Source: Alphaproteobacteria bacterium SO-S41
GTDB taxonomy: Bacteria > Pseudomonadota > Alphaproteobacteria > Micropepsales > Micropepsaceae
Assembly (NCBI GenBank): GCA_019670725.1
Contig: AP024629.1
Coordinates: 4,340,001-4,404,000, forward strand
DNA length: 64,000 bases
Reading direction: 5' to 3'
This document shows, one piece after another, positions 52,397-61,622 of this stretch. A program made the translations under genes and the position numbers. The notes under the pieces were generated by a model. It was not told where the DNA came from. It searched no databases and saw nothing but the letters and a program-made list of their open reading frames with translations. Every line of letters begins with the position of its first letter. Positions within the stretch are counted from its first letter, which is position 1.

Positions 52397-53284
52397 TCAT
52401 TTGCATTTCTGTGGGGCGTGTCGCGGCGCGGCGTCCGCCTGGTTTCGCGTCGGCAGACCGTCACGCACGGGGTGGAAGGGCTGCCGCAGGGCGGTCGAGC
52501 GCGGCAGGCGAGCGCCGCCATCGAGCACGGCGACATGGCCAGTCATATAGGCGGCGTAGGACGAGCAGAGATAAGTGGCGAGCCAGGCGGCCTCGTGGAT
52601 CTGCCCTACCCGGCCGAGCGGGATCGTATCGCCGATGGTTTCCGTGAAGTGGACCCGGCCGTCTTTTGCCTCCGGCGAGTCGTCGTCATGGGGAAAAATG
52701 CCGGGGCAGAGCGCGTTCACGCGAATGCCGTCGCGCGCCCATTCGACGGCGAGGGACTTCGTGAGATTGATGAGGCCGGCCTTGGCGGCGGCGCTGGCCG
52801 CGACGCCGGGACCGCCGTCGAGGCCAGGCCCGGAGACGATGTTGAGGATCGCGCCCGGCCGGCGCGCAGCCAGCGCCTGGCGCGCGAAGACCTGAGCGCA
52901 GGCGAACGAGCCCTTCAGAACGCGGTCGACAATCGTGCTCCAGCCATTAGCACTGAGCGTTTCCGCGGGGGCGTAGAAGTTCGCGGCGGCGTTGTTGACG
53001 AGGATGTCGAAGGGGCCGTGCGCGGCGAACGCCGACTCGATGGTCTCCGGCTGGAGCGTGTCGAGAAAGACCTCCGCGCCGGTCAGGCCTTTAACCGTGA
53101 AGGCCGCAAGACCCTTGGCCCGGTTGTCCGCGTTCCGGCTGGCGAGAACGACATGCGCGCCAAGCCGCGCGAAAGCGAGCGCCATCCCGAGACCGAGCCC
53201 CGTGCCGCCGCCCGTGACGAGCACCCGCGTGCCGGCCATGCAATCCGGCGGCAGCATCGGGGCGACGGCTTGGAGCGCGGCCAT
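52397..53284 (-). CDS. SDR-family 2,4-dienoyl-CoA reductase-like enzyme
   Basis: The 295-residue protein has TGGGTGLGLG and NNAA cofactor motifs. The YxxxK tyrosine is replaced by serine (AASAAAKAGLINLTKSLAVEW), with the lysine kept. This serine-lysine variant and the DGIRVNALCPG segment resemble eukaryotic and bacterial 2,4-dienoyl-CoA reductases. It would act on an unsaturated CoA intermediate. It starts 4 bp after the cyclase stop and precedes a MaoC-type gene. Confidence 0.82.
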   Translation of the reverse strand: MAALQAVAPMLPPDCMAGTRVLVTGGGTGLGLGMALAFARLGAHVVLASRNADNRAKGLAAFTVKGLTGAEVFLDTLQPETIESAFAAHGPFDILVNNAAANFYAPAETLSANGWSTIVDRVLKGSFACAQVFARQALAARRPGAILNIVSGPGLDGGPGVAASAAAKAGLINLTKSLAVEWARDGIRVNALCPGIFPHDDDSPEAKDGRVHFTETIGDTIPLGRVGQIHEAAWLATYLCSSYAAYMTGHVAVLDGGARLPRSTALRQPFHPVRDGLPTRNQADAAPRHAPQKCK

Positions 53285-53288
53285 CGTG

Positions 53289-54293
53289 CTAGATCGTCGC
53301 GACGGGCGAAACGGGCGAGCCGACTGCACCCGGCAGGCGCAAGGGCGGCGCGGTTAGCAGGAAGGTATGGCGGTTTCGCGCGCGGAGCGCCTCGGCGAGC
53401 GGGGTCAGCCACCAGTATTCGGCGAGCGGCAGGCCAAGCTTGAAAAGGCAGTGCTCGTGCAGCGGCATCAGCGTCGTCGTCTCGCCGTCCTTGGGCCGGC
53501 GGAAGGTTTCAACCGCGACCGTGTCGGCGGCGATCGCAGCGATGCCCGAACGGGAAATCCAGTTCAGCAATTCGCCGTCACGGCCATCGAGTTCGGCGCC
53601 GAGACCGCGCAGCACCTTGCCGTCTGGGTGGCCCGCCATGTCGTAGATCGTCTGGGCGTAGCCGGTGTGGAGGCAGATGATGTCGCCCGATTTGATCTCG
53701 AGCTTGTCGGCATCCAGCACATGCATAAGGTCGGCGTAACTGACGGAGCGGCGACCAGGGCCGAAATGACGGTTGAAGTCGATGAGCACGCCACGGGTCT
53801 GGATACAGGCGGCGGCGTAAGTCTCGATGCCGAGCTTCTGTGCCCCGCCATCGCCGTGCTGATGAACGTCAACGCCGGCGCGCCAGCCGTTGTAGTAGAC
53901 GATCTCCGCCTCGCCATCGTCGTCGGCATCAAAGCGGTAGCCCATGTGGCACAGGCCATCCCATTGGGTGGAATATTGCAGCGACATGGTGACGGCGTCG
54001 TCGCACAGGATATCGACGGCGCCTGGATAGTCGTGTGCCATCTCGTGGTTCATGTGCGGGTGATCGTGGGGACCGGTCGCGAAGAGCTTCGGCCCGGAAC
54101 GGTTCGGGTTGGTGCCGCCGCCCGGAAGGTTGAGCGGCAGGCTGAGGCAAAAGGCGAGACCGTCCTGCACTTCCGCGACACCGCGCCTCACGGCCTGCGG
54201 CGTGATGAGGTTGAGGCGGCCGATCTCGTCATCGTCGCCAAACTCCCCCCAGTTGGAGCCTTCCGGCCGGTTCTTCCAGCGCTTCGTCCCCAT
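53289..54293 (-). CDS. Cyclase (kynurenine formamidase-like) family hydrolase
   Basis: The 334-residue metal-dependent hydrolase belongs to the cyclase family. The metal site reads STQWDGLCHMGY and GVDVHQHGDGG, with the final LMPLHEHCLFKLGLPLAEYWW. The family hydrolyses cyclic amides, lactones or ring ketones. In this cluster it probably opens a ring or hydrolyses a CoA-linked intermediate; the substrate is unknown. It starts 1 bp after the MaoC-type gene stop. Confidence 0.85.
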   Translation of the reverse strand: MGTKRWKNRPEGSNWGEFGDDDEIGRLNLITPQAVRRGVAEVQDGLAFCLSLPLNLPGGGTNPNRSGPKLFATGPHDHPHMNHEMAHDYPGAVDILCDDAVTMSLQYSTQWDGLCHMGYRFDADDDGEAEIVYYNGWRAGVDVHQHGDGGAQKLGIETYAAACIQTRGVLIDFNRHFGPGRRSVSYADLMHVLDADKLEIKSGDIICLHTGYAQTIYDMAGHPDGKVLRGLGAELDGRDGELLNWISRSGIAAIAADTVAVETFRRPKDGETTTLMPLHEHCLFKLGLPLAEYWWLTPLAEALRARNRHTFLLTAPPLRLPGAVGSPVSPVATI

Positions 54294-54294
54294 G

Positions 54295-55467
54295 TCAGCG
54301 ACCCTTCTTCGGCAGCTTGACGGTTCCTCGGCCGCGTGCGGTCACCTGGTCGAGCTGATTGGTCGCCGTGATGTCGACGACAACGGTTCCGGCCTCTTCG
54401 TCGACCTTGGCGATTTCGCCGGTCAGCCAGGTGACGTCGTTGATGATGTTCGGCTTCAGCAGGCGGAATTCGAGCTCGGTCAGCGCGCCGTGATCGCCCA
54501 TCCAGTCGGTGAGCAGATGCGCAAACCAGGAGAACCGCTGCGAGCCGAAGTCGTAGCCGCCGGGCAGGCCGCTGAGGCGCGCATAGGCGGCGTCCCAGTG
54601 CGGCGACTCGTAATTGTCGGTCACGCCGGAGTCGGGATGCACCATGCGGATGCCGGGGTGCAGGTTGAGGAGCGAATAGGCCATGCGGTTGGTCGCATTC
54701 AGACCGCTACCCCAGCCCAGCAGGAAACCGATGATGTTGTTGACGGTTAGAGGGCCCTTGAGCATCGGACCGAGCTTGTCCCCCTGGCGCACGTCCTCGA
54801 CATAACGGGGCTCGGCACCGCGGCGGAGCGCCTTGGCCTCGTTGATATAGTGCTGTTCGAAGCGCTCGCGGTCCGCGTCGGTGTATTTGGCAAGCGGGCG
54901 ATCGAGATAGGTGCTCTTGGAGCGGGTCGCGGCGCGCTCGAAGCGTTTGATCGTGTGCCAGATTTCCGCGACCGTCTCGCCGGTATCGGTAATGAGCGGC
55001 ATGCGCTCGACCTGCGTAACCGAACGCCCACCGAACTGGCCGCCTTCGTTCACGGTCACTTCGACGAGTTCGGTGGTGGCGTGAATTTTCTCGCCAAGCT
55101 GAACCTGGCGGTGCCATTTCCAGCGCTCGCCCGCCCAGAGGCCAAGCACGCCGGGCAGCAGGAATTCCGTCGAGGCGCGGCCGTGTTCGGGCTGCAGGCG
55201 CGGGCCGTTGGTGTGGCTGTAAAGATAGGTCGGCGGCGGCGTGATCGCACCTTGCGGCGAGGCCTTGGCATAATCCTCGTCCCACCACAGCGGATTGTCG
55301 TCACCGACGCCGAGCGCAAAGTGCCAGACATTGTCCTTAGTCACTTCCGAATTCCAATGCGGGACGGGACGCGGCTTGTTCAACCAGGAACGCATCTCCA
55401 CCAGCGCCTGATCGGTGATCCGGCCGTTTTCCCACTCGATGTCGTCACGGTCTTCGATCGCGGACAT
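54295..55467 (-). CDS. MaoC-like dehydratase with N-terminal FAS1-like domain (copy 2)
   Basis: The 390-residue protein is a paralogue of the one at 51221. The N-terminal half has HFALGVGDDNPLWWDEDYA and GAITPPPTYL; the C-terminal half has GPLTVNNIIGFLLGWG, PHWDAAYARLSGLP and HLLTDWMGDHG. Two copies in one cluster may form a heterodimer or act at different steps. It lies between the cyclase and the CoA ligase genes. Confidence 0.82.
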   Translation of the reverse strand: MSAIEDRDDIEWENGRITDQALVEMRSWLNKPRPVPHWNSEVTKDNVWHFALGVGDDNPLWWDEDYAKASPQGAITPPPTYLYSHTNGPRLQPEHGRASTEFLLPGVLGLWAGERWKWHRQVQLGEKIHATTELVEVTVNEGGQFGGRSVTQVERMPLITDTGETVAEIWHTIKRFERAATRSKSTYLDRPLAKYTDADRERFEQHYINEAKALRRGAEPRYVEDVRQGDKLGPMLKGPLTVNNIIGFLLGWGSGLNATNRMAYSLLNLHPGIRMVHPDSGVTDNYESPHWDAAYARLSGLPGGYDFGSQRFSWFAHLLTDWMGDHGALTELEFRLLKPNIINDVTWLTGEIAKVDEEAGTVVVDITATNQLDQVTARGRGTVKLPKKGR

Positions 55468-55508
55468 GCCGACTGCCTTTCAAAAATATGCGGGTATCGA
55501 TCGCGGCG

Positions 55509-57134
55509 TCAGGCCACGAATTTTTTCGCGATCGCCTTGAGATCCTGCTTGCGGATCTTGCCGATCGGCGTGCGCGGCATTTCGCCGATGATCTCGACCC
55601 GCTCCGGCGTCTTCTGCTTGGCCATGCCGATCTGCTGAAAATAGGTCAGCGCATCGGCGACGGTGAACGATTTGGCGCCGTCGTTCAGCACGATGAAGGC
55701 CAGGACCTTCTCGCCCATCACCTTGTCGGGCAGCGGCACGACGGCGACTTCGCTGACCGCGGGATGCTGGAAGAGCGCTTCTTCCACCTCGCGTGACGAG
55801 ATGTTCTCGCCGCCACGGATGATGATGTCCTTCTTGCGGTCGGTGATCGAGAGATAGCCGTCCTTGTCGAGCCGGCCGACATCGCCCGTCTTGAACCAGA
55901 TATTGTCGACGAAAGAGTCGGCGTTCTTGACCGGATCAGTATAGCCGACGATCAGCTCGGGCCCGTTCGACCAGATCTCGCCCTCCTCGCCCGGCGCGAC
56001 ATCCTTGCCGTCGTCGTCGACGAGCCGGACGGTGATGCCGCGCAGCAGGCGGCCATCGGTGAAGGCGCGCTGGCGGTCGGGATCGGCGGTCTTGGCGGCG
56101 CTGATGGTCGGATGCTCGGTCGAGCCGTAGCAGCGGCAGCTCTTGGCGCCGCGCTCGAGGCCGGCCTCCACCAAAGCAGGCGTCACGTTGGTCGCGCCGA
56201 TGATGTAGGTCTGCAGCGACGCGAGGCTGAGATGCTTGGCGTCGGCGGACTCGATCATGCCCGCCAGGTGGAAGGGCGTGCCGCCGGAGCGCGTGACCTT
56301 GTAGGTCGCGATCGCTTCTACCGCGACGTCGCGGTCCCACTCGTCCATCACATAGGCTTCCTCCCCCGTGAAGAAGGGCCGAACCATCGCCAGCAGACCG
56401 GCGGTATGACCAGCCGGCATCATATTCAGTCCGACCGGGTGATCCTCGCCCGTATAGCAATCGGATTCCCACTCCGCGCCCAGCGTATTGTGGGTGTGGC
56501 GGGCGCCCTTGGGGTCCGCCGTCGTGCCTGACGTATAGAGAATGAAGCAGACATCGTCCGGGCGGTTAGGGCCGTGCTCGGCCGGCGCCTTGCCGCGGGC
56601 GGCGAAATCCGTCCAGCTTTCGAAGCGCGGATCAATGACGTCGTCGTCGACCATCACGACCTTGTCGGCGAGGCCGGCGTCGAGCATTTCGTGCGCGATC
56701 GGGCGGAAGTCTTTGCCCTTCCACACGCCCGGGCAGACCAGGACGCGGGCGTTGCAGTTCTTCATGATGAAGCTGACTTCGCGCACGCCGAAGATCGTCA
56801 CCATCGGCACGATGATGAAACCGGCATGAAGACCGGCGAGATAACACATCAGACATTCGTGCCAGCTCGGCAGCATGACGGCGATGCGTTCGCCGCGTTT
56901 GACGCCGAGATCGAGAAAGGCGGACGCGATGCGCTGGCTCTCGGCGACCGCGGCGCCGAGCGTGGTGCGGTAGCCACGGGTCTTGGAGAGATAAAGCAGC
57001 GTCGTGTCCGGCCAGGCCGCGACGTTGCGCTCGATGCGACGGCCGAGGGTATCGGCACTGTAGAGACCGAGCTCGTACCAGCTGCGGCCGTCCGGTGCCG
57101 TGTGATAGATCAGCGGGGCTTCGACAATGCTCAT
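55509..57134 (-). CDS. Acyl-CoA ligase (AMP-forming)
   Basis: The 541-residue ANL-superfamily enzyme activates a carboxylic acid to its CoA thioester. It has the P-loop YTSGTTADPKGARHTH, the YGSTEHP A5 motif, TGDVGRLDKDGYLSITDRKKDIIIRGGENIS-type A8 and the catalytic lysine in TPIGKIRK. Its likely branch is cyclohexanecarboxylate/medium-chain-type ligases. The start at 57134 overlaps the MFS gene stop (ATGA). It would start the pathway after uptake of the substrate. Confidence 0.93.
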   Translation of the reverse strand: MSIVEAPLIYHTAPDGRSWYELGLYSADTLGRRIERNVAAWPDTTLLYLSKTRGYRTTLGAAVAESQRIASAFLDLGVKRGERIAVMLPSWHECLMCYLAGLHAGFIIVPMVTIFGVREVSFIMKNCNARVLVCPGVWKGKDFRPIAHEMLDAGLADKVVMVDDDVIDPRFESWTDFAARGKAPAEHGPNRPDDVCFILYTSGTTADPKGARHTHNTLGAEWESDCYTGEDHPVGLNMMPAGHTAGLLAMVRPFFTGEEAYVMDEWDRDVAVEAIATYKVTRSGGTPFHLAGMIESADAKHLSLASLQTYIIGATNVTPALVEAGLERGAKSCRCYGSTEHPTISAAKTADPDRQRAFTDGRLLRGITVRLVDDDGKDVAPGEEGEIWSNGPELIVGYTDPVKNADSFVDNIWFKTGDVGRLDKDGYLSITDRKKDIIIRGGENISSREVEEALFQHPAVSEVAVVPLPDKVMGEKVLAFIVLNDGAKSFTVADALTYFQQIGMAKQKTPERVEIIGEMPRTPIGKIRKQDLKAIAKKFVA

Positions 57135-58453
57135 GCCGGTTGCTCTTTTTGGATGACGTTGGGTGCGTATGGCGCGTCGCCGATAGCGGAAGCGGATTCC
57201 TCGCCGATCGTCCGGGCCGCCATCCAATAGTGGAAGGCCGCCCAGACCATCGCGGCCGTGGGCAGGAGGAGCGCGTAGCGCAGGGCTTCCACGCCGAAGG
57301 ACTTGGTCGCGGCGTCGCTGACCATGCCGGTGAGCAGGGGGCCGAGGCCAAGGCCGAGGATCATCTGGACGAAGAGCAGCGCCGAGGACGCGATCGACCG
57401 CATGCCGGGCGGGACAATCGTGCCGACCGAGGCGAAGAGCGGGCCCATGTAGAAGCAAACGCCGAAATGGGAGAGCGCCAGCGCCGCGAGACAGACATAG
57501 AGATCGTAGCTCATGATCGCGAGCACCGTCGCAGGCCCGGCGATCGAGAAGCCGATGACCGGCGTCCAGCCCCACCAGGCCAGGTTTCGTGCGCCCATGC
57601 GCCGGGCAAGCTCGCCGCCCGAGAAGGTTCCCATGAGGCCGGTGAAGAGCGTGATCAGTCCGAGCCAGGTGCCGATCTCGCCCGACTTCAATGCGAATGA
57701 TCGCGACAGGAAGGACGGCAGCCAGATGGCGAGGCTGTAGACCACGAACGCCGAAAGCGTTCCGCCGATCACTAGATGCTTGAAGGCCCGGCTGGACGAC
57801 AGGCGAGCAGCGGCATTGCGGACCGTGACCTGTACCTGCACGCCGGTGTTACCGTCGGAATGGCCGCGCTGAGGGTCGCGGACGGTCAACAGGATGAACG
57901 GCAGCAGCGCGAGGCCAAAGGCGCCAGCGGCGAAGAAGGCGACGCGCCAGCCCCAGAACTGATCGATCCACCCGCCCACGAACAGCGCGAGAAAACCTCC
58001 AATGGCGCCGGCAGAGGTGAAGACGGCCATCGCGAAGGTACGATTGGTGCGCGCGAAGGAATCCGCGATCATGCCGTAGGACGGCGGTGAACCGCCCGCC
58101 TCGCCCACCGCGACGCCGACGCGCAGCGCCATCAGCGCCAAGAAACTGGTGGCGAAGCCTGAGGCGGCCGTCATCGCGCTCCAGGTGACGAGCGCGACCG
58201 AGATCAGTCGCGTCCGGTTTACCCGCTCCGCCAGCCAGCCGAGCGGCAGGCCGAGTGAGGCGTAGAACAGCGCGAAGGCGGCTCCCGTGAGGAAGCCGAT
58301 CTGCGAGTCCGAGATATGCAGCTCATTCTTGATGTTTGGCAGCAGGACCGAGATGAGCGTGCGGTCCATGGCGTTGCAGACATTGATCGCCGTCAGGACG
58401 ATCAACATCCACGTCGCCGAGCTGATCGAACTGCTTCGTCCGCTCGGCTGCAT
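57131..58453 (-). CDS. MFS transporter
   Basis: The 440-residue inner-membrane protein has about 12 helices. The first loop has the MFS pattern GWLAERVNRTRLI, and helix 1 includes NAMDRTL, typical of the anion/organic-acid and hexuronate-like branches. It probably imports the cluster's substrate after TonB-dependent outer-membrane uptake. The ATG at 58453 has an AGAGGGG ribosome binding site; a GTG at 58486 is an alternative start. Confidence 0.88.
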   Translation of the reverse strand: MQPSGRSSSISSATWMLIVLTAINVCNAMDRTLISVLLPNIKNELHISDSQIGFLTGAAFALFYASLGLPLGWLAERVNRTRLISVALVTWSAMTAASGFATSFLALMALRVGVAVGEAGGSPPSYGMIADSFARTNRTFAMAVFTSAGAIGGFLALFVGGWIDQFWGWRVAFFAAGAFGLALLPFILLTVRDPQRGHSDGNTGVQVQVTVRNAAARLSSSRAFKHLVIGGTLSAFVVYSLAIWLPSFLSRSFALKSGEIGTWLGLITLFTGLMGTFSGGELARRMGARNLAWWGWTPVIGFSIAGPATVLAIMSYDLYVCLAALALSHFGVCFYMGPLFASVGTIVPPGMRSIASSALLFVQMILGLGLGPLLTGMVSDAATKSFGVEALRYALLLPTAAMVWAAFHYWMAARTIGEESASAIGDAPYAPNVIQKEQPA

Positions 58454-58487
58454 CTCAAGTGACCCCTCTGATTTCGCTTCCGCCACC

Positions 58488-60635
58488 TTAGTTCCGATAG
58501 CGGAAGGTCAGCATGAACTCGGCGGGCGCGGCGATCCAGCGTACCGGAGTCTGCGAGGCGACCTTGAAGTAATCGACATCGCCCACATTAGTCCCGGCGA
58601 TAATGATTTCGGAATGGCCGTCGGGGAAGAGATAGGAGGCACTGATATCCGTCAGGCCGTAGGGCTCGGAGACACAGGAGGGATGATGGTTGAGGCACTC
58701 ATACGTCTTGGAGATGTAGTTATAGCTGGCGCTCAACCTGAGCGATGAGCCTTCCTGGATGACGTTGTCGAACGTGTAGTCGGTATTGATCGAGTAGGTC
58801 AGCTTCGGCACGTGCTTGGGCGTCTTGTCGGCGAGCGTCGCCAAGGTGACGTTCAGGGGATCGATGTTGACATACTTCCCCTCCATCGAGGCGAGGTTGC
58901 CGGAGATGCTCCAGTTCTCTGTCGGCCGCAGGCGGAATTCCACCTCGACGCCCTCGACATCGGCATCCGCTGCGATGAGCAGCGTCGCGAGCTTGGCATC
59001 AAGGATGGCTGACGTCTGGTCCTTGTAGCTGGCCCAGAAGTAATCAACGTTTAGGGTAATCCTGTTGTCCCACCACTGACTTTTAAAGCCGATTTCGGTG
59101 TTATCGACATGCTCCGGCGGCACGAAGATGCCAGCCGCACCGACGACTGAGGGCGTGAGCGAATTGAGAGCACCGCTTTTATAGCCCGTCGACATGCTGC
59201 CATAGATCATGAAGTTGTCGGTGAACTTGTACTCCGCGCCGACTCGCCAAGTCGTCGAATCCCAACCGGCCTCAGCACTCTTGGTAAAGTCGAGCGCAGT
59301 CGAGACGGTCCGCTGGGTTGCCTCCTTTTGGTCGTCGTCATAGCGCACGCCCGCAGACAGCGAGAGGCCTGCAAAGATGTGGGCCGTCACGTCGAGATAG
59401 GCCGCGAGCGTTCTCGCATCCTGATGGGTGGTGTAAGTGGGTCTTGTCGCCAGACCGGGCTGATTAACGACGGCGTCGCTGCTGCTGTCCAGGTAGAACA
59501 GGCCGCCGACAAACGTGACGCGATCGTCGAACAACGAACCTGTCGCCTGGAACTCCTGCGTGAAGGTTCGGTCGTTCACGTCGCTGACCGTGCCACTATA
59601 GGCGACGTCCGCACGAGCGACGACATCGTTCGAGTACAACAGGCTGAAGCCGCGATAGGCGGTGACCGACTTCAACGTCACATTGTCCCAGTCATATTTG
59701 AGCTGGAACGTGCCGCCGCCGGCATCGAGCTGATTCAGAAGCGGGTCTGTTGCGTTCGTCTCGGCGATATAGTCGCTGCCGAAGCGCGGCGTGATGGTCG
59801 TGCCAGTCAACACCTGCGCCGTCGCGATATTGGGCTCGTCGCGATCGTGCCGGCCGTCAAGGGCGGCATAGAGGTTCAGGTTCTCGTTGATCTGATAGTT
59901 GATCGAGAGCCGGGCGCCATAACCGTTTGTCCCATTGACGGTGACGTTGCGACGACGGTCCTCAATATAACCGTCATACAGGCGGTAGCCCGCATCGAGA
60001 CGGACCGCGGCCTTGCCCTCGATGATCGGTTCGCTAACACCCGCCGTTACCTCCGCCCGCCCATAGCTGCCGACGGTGACGGCACCTTCAATGGCTTCTT
60101 TGTCGAGATCGGGACGTGTGGTGATGTACTTGACCGCGCCAACGGTCGCGCTACGGCCATAGAGCGTGCCTTGCGGGCCGCGCAGGACTTCGATTCGCGA
60201 TATGCCGCCAACGTCCAAGACCGGCCCGACTTGATAGGGATAGAGTACGTCATCGACATAGAACGCGACGGGCGCCTCGACGTTGAAGTTGCCGTTGTCG
60301 CGGCCAAGACCGCGGATGTAGACCGCGTAAGAGCCGGTCTGGTTCACGGTCTTGAAGATCTTTACCGTTGGCGCGGCGTTGCTAAGCGATTCAACGCTCG
60401 GCTGACCGCCCTTACCGATCTGGTCCGGCGTCAGCGTCGAAACCGACAGCGGAACGTCCTGCGCGCGTTCGGTCACCCGGCGCGCGGTCACGACGACCTC
60501 TTCGCTGCCGTCGCTTTGCTCCGTAGCAGGTTCGGCCGGTGTGGTCGTTCCCGACTGGGCGTAGGCCGGCGCAACCAGAACCGCTGCAAAAGCGACGCTC
60601 TGGAGCAAATGCCATTTCAGATCCAAGGACTTCAT
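58488..60635 (-). CDS. TonB-dependent outer-membrane receptor
   Basis: The 715-residue protein has a signal peptide (about residues 1-26), then an EEVVVTARRV TonB box and a plug domain. The plug includes PLSVSTLTPDQI, YIRGLGRDNG and RIEVLRGPQGTLYGRSAT. A 22-strand barrel follows, ending with an aromatic-rich RYRN terminus (ending in a charged pair). It has a GGGAGG ribosome binding site. In this cluster it probably imports a hydrophobic or large substrate rather than a siderophore. Confidence 0.93.
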   Translation of the reverse strand: MKSLDLKWHLLQSVAFAAVLVAPAYAQSGTTTPAEPATEQSDGSEEVVVTARRVTERAQDVPLSVSTLTPDQIGKGGQPSVESLSNAAPTVKIFKTVNQTGSYAVYIRGLGRDNGNFNVEAPVAFYVDDVLYPYQVGPVLDVGGISRIEVLRGPQGTLYGRSATVGAVKYITTRPDLDKEAIEGAVTVGSYGRAEVTAGVSEPIIEGKAAVRLDAGYRLYDGYIEDRRRNVTVNGTNGYGARLSINYQINENLNLYAALDGRHDRDEPNIATAQVLTGTTITPRFGSDYIAETNATDPLLNQLDAGGGTFQLKYDWDNVTLKSVTAYRGFSLLYSNDVVARADVAYSGTVSDVNDRTFTQEFQATGSLFDDRVTFVGGLFYLDSSSDAVVNQPGLATRPTYTTHQDARTLAAYLDVTAHIFAGLSLSAGVRYDDDQKEATQRTVSTALDFTKSAEAGWDSTTWRVGAEYKFTDNFMIYGSMSTGYKSGALNSLTPSVVGAAGIFVPPEHVDNTEIGFKSQWWDNRITLNVDYFWASYKDQTSAILDAKLATLLIAADADVEGVEVEFRLRPTENWSISGNLASMEGKYVNIDPLNVTLATLADKTPKHVPKLTYSINTDYTFDNVIQEGSSLRLSASYNYISKTYECLNHHPSCVSEPYGLTDISASYLFPDGHSEIIIAGTNVGDVDYFKVASQTPVRWIAAPAEFMLTFRYRN

Positions 60636-60685
60636 ATTTCCCTCCCCGCGCATTTTTGGCGGTTATCTTGTTGTCAGTGGTAGTT

Positions 60686-61621
60686 TCAGGCGGCGCTGCC
60701 CCAGAGCAGATCAGCGGTTTCGAGCGCTGCCGCGTTGGCCCCACCCACTTCGGGCTGCAGCGCACGGAAGCGGTAGGTCCAGAAATGCAACAGGTTCTCG
60801 TTGGTGACCCCCATCCCGCCATTGAACTGGTGGAGATCGAAAACGAGTTGCTGGATGTGTTGCTGGGCGAATGACGCAGCCTGGTTCGCGTCGAAGGCGT
60901 CGCCGCTCCAGGCCGCCTTCATCACCAGGAAGTGCAGGCCACGGGCGATGCGGTGGGCGTGCGCAAGGCGATGTTGTACCGCCTGGAACGAGGCGATCGT
61001 CGTGTTGAAGAGCTTGCGCTGCTTGGTGTAGTCGACAACGAAATCGACCGCGCTCTTCATCGCGCCGGCGCATTCGGCGGCCAGCGCAACACGCCACCAC
61101 TGGTGAAGTTTGGCGACGGCATCCGGGCCGCCAATCACGCGGGCCGAAGCGAGATTGGGCAGGGTTTTGAAACGACCCATCGGATAGGCATAGATGCTGT
61201 CGATCGTTTCCACATTGGCCTGGTCGACGGCAAAGACGAGAACCTTGTCGCCCGCATTGTAGATCACCGTCTTGGCGACAGGCAGAAAGCGCTGCGCCTT
61301 GGAGAGGTCCCCGCTCGCCAGCACGATGGGGCGCGGCAGCGCCTCGTCCAGCAGGTGCGGCGCGACGAGAGCGGACGCGCTGACTTCGACGACGGATGGC
61401 GAGCGCGAGACCTCCTCGATCACCATCGCGGCCTCGACCGCGCCCATGCCGGGCGTGCGGATCGCGTCGAGAAAACCGTTGCTCACCAGCTTCGCGTCGA
61501 GAGACTGAGAGTAGTGATAGCGGCCGCGCCGATCTTCGGTGGGCGGTGCCAGGTGGTCTTCGACGATCGCCTCGAGACTGGCGAGCAGCGCTTTCTGGTC
61601 TTCGGTGAAGTCGAGATGCAT
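60686..61621 (-). CDS. Acyl-CoA dehydrogenase, small subunit-like
   Basis: The 311-residue protein is shorter than a normal acyl-CoA dehydrogenase (about 380). It retains the FAD-binding C-terminal RKLFNTTIASFQAVQHRLAHA helix and a QFNGGMGVTNE segment, but lacks the typical central substrate-binding TEP/GSD segment seen in its neighbour. Adjacent short and long ACAD genes suggest an alpha2beta2 enzyme like the FadE28/FadE29 steroid type. It begins 1 bp after the larger gene's stop. Confidence 0.85.
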   Translation of the reverse strand: MHLDFTEDQKALLASLEAIVEDHLAPPTEDRRGRYHYSQSLDAKLVSNGFLDAIRTPGMGAVEAAMVIEEVSRSPSVVEVSASALVAPHLLDEALPRPIVLASGDLSKAQRFLPVAKTVIYNAGDKVLVFAVDQANVETIDSIYAYPMGRFKTLPNLASARVIGGPDAVAKLHQWWRVALAAECAGAMKSAVDFVVDYTKQRKLFNTTIASFQAVQHRLAHAHRIARGLHFLVMKAAWSGDAFDANQAASFAQQHIQQLVFDLHQFNGGMGVTNENLLHFWTYRFRALQPEVGGANAAALETADLLWGSAA

Positions 61622-61622
61622 G

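Noticed and set aside
58488-60635. TonB receptor considered as a siderophore receptor
   Set aside because: No siderophore or iron genes nearby; the cluster is catabolic and no Fur-like site precedes it.
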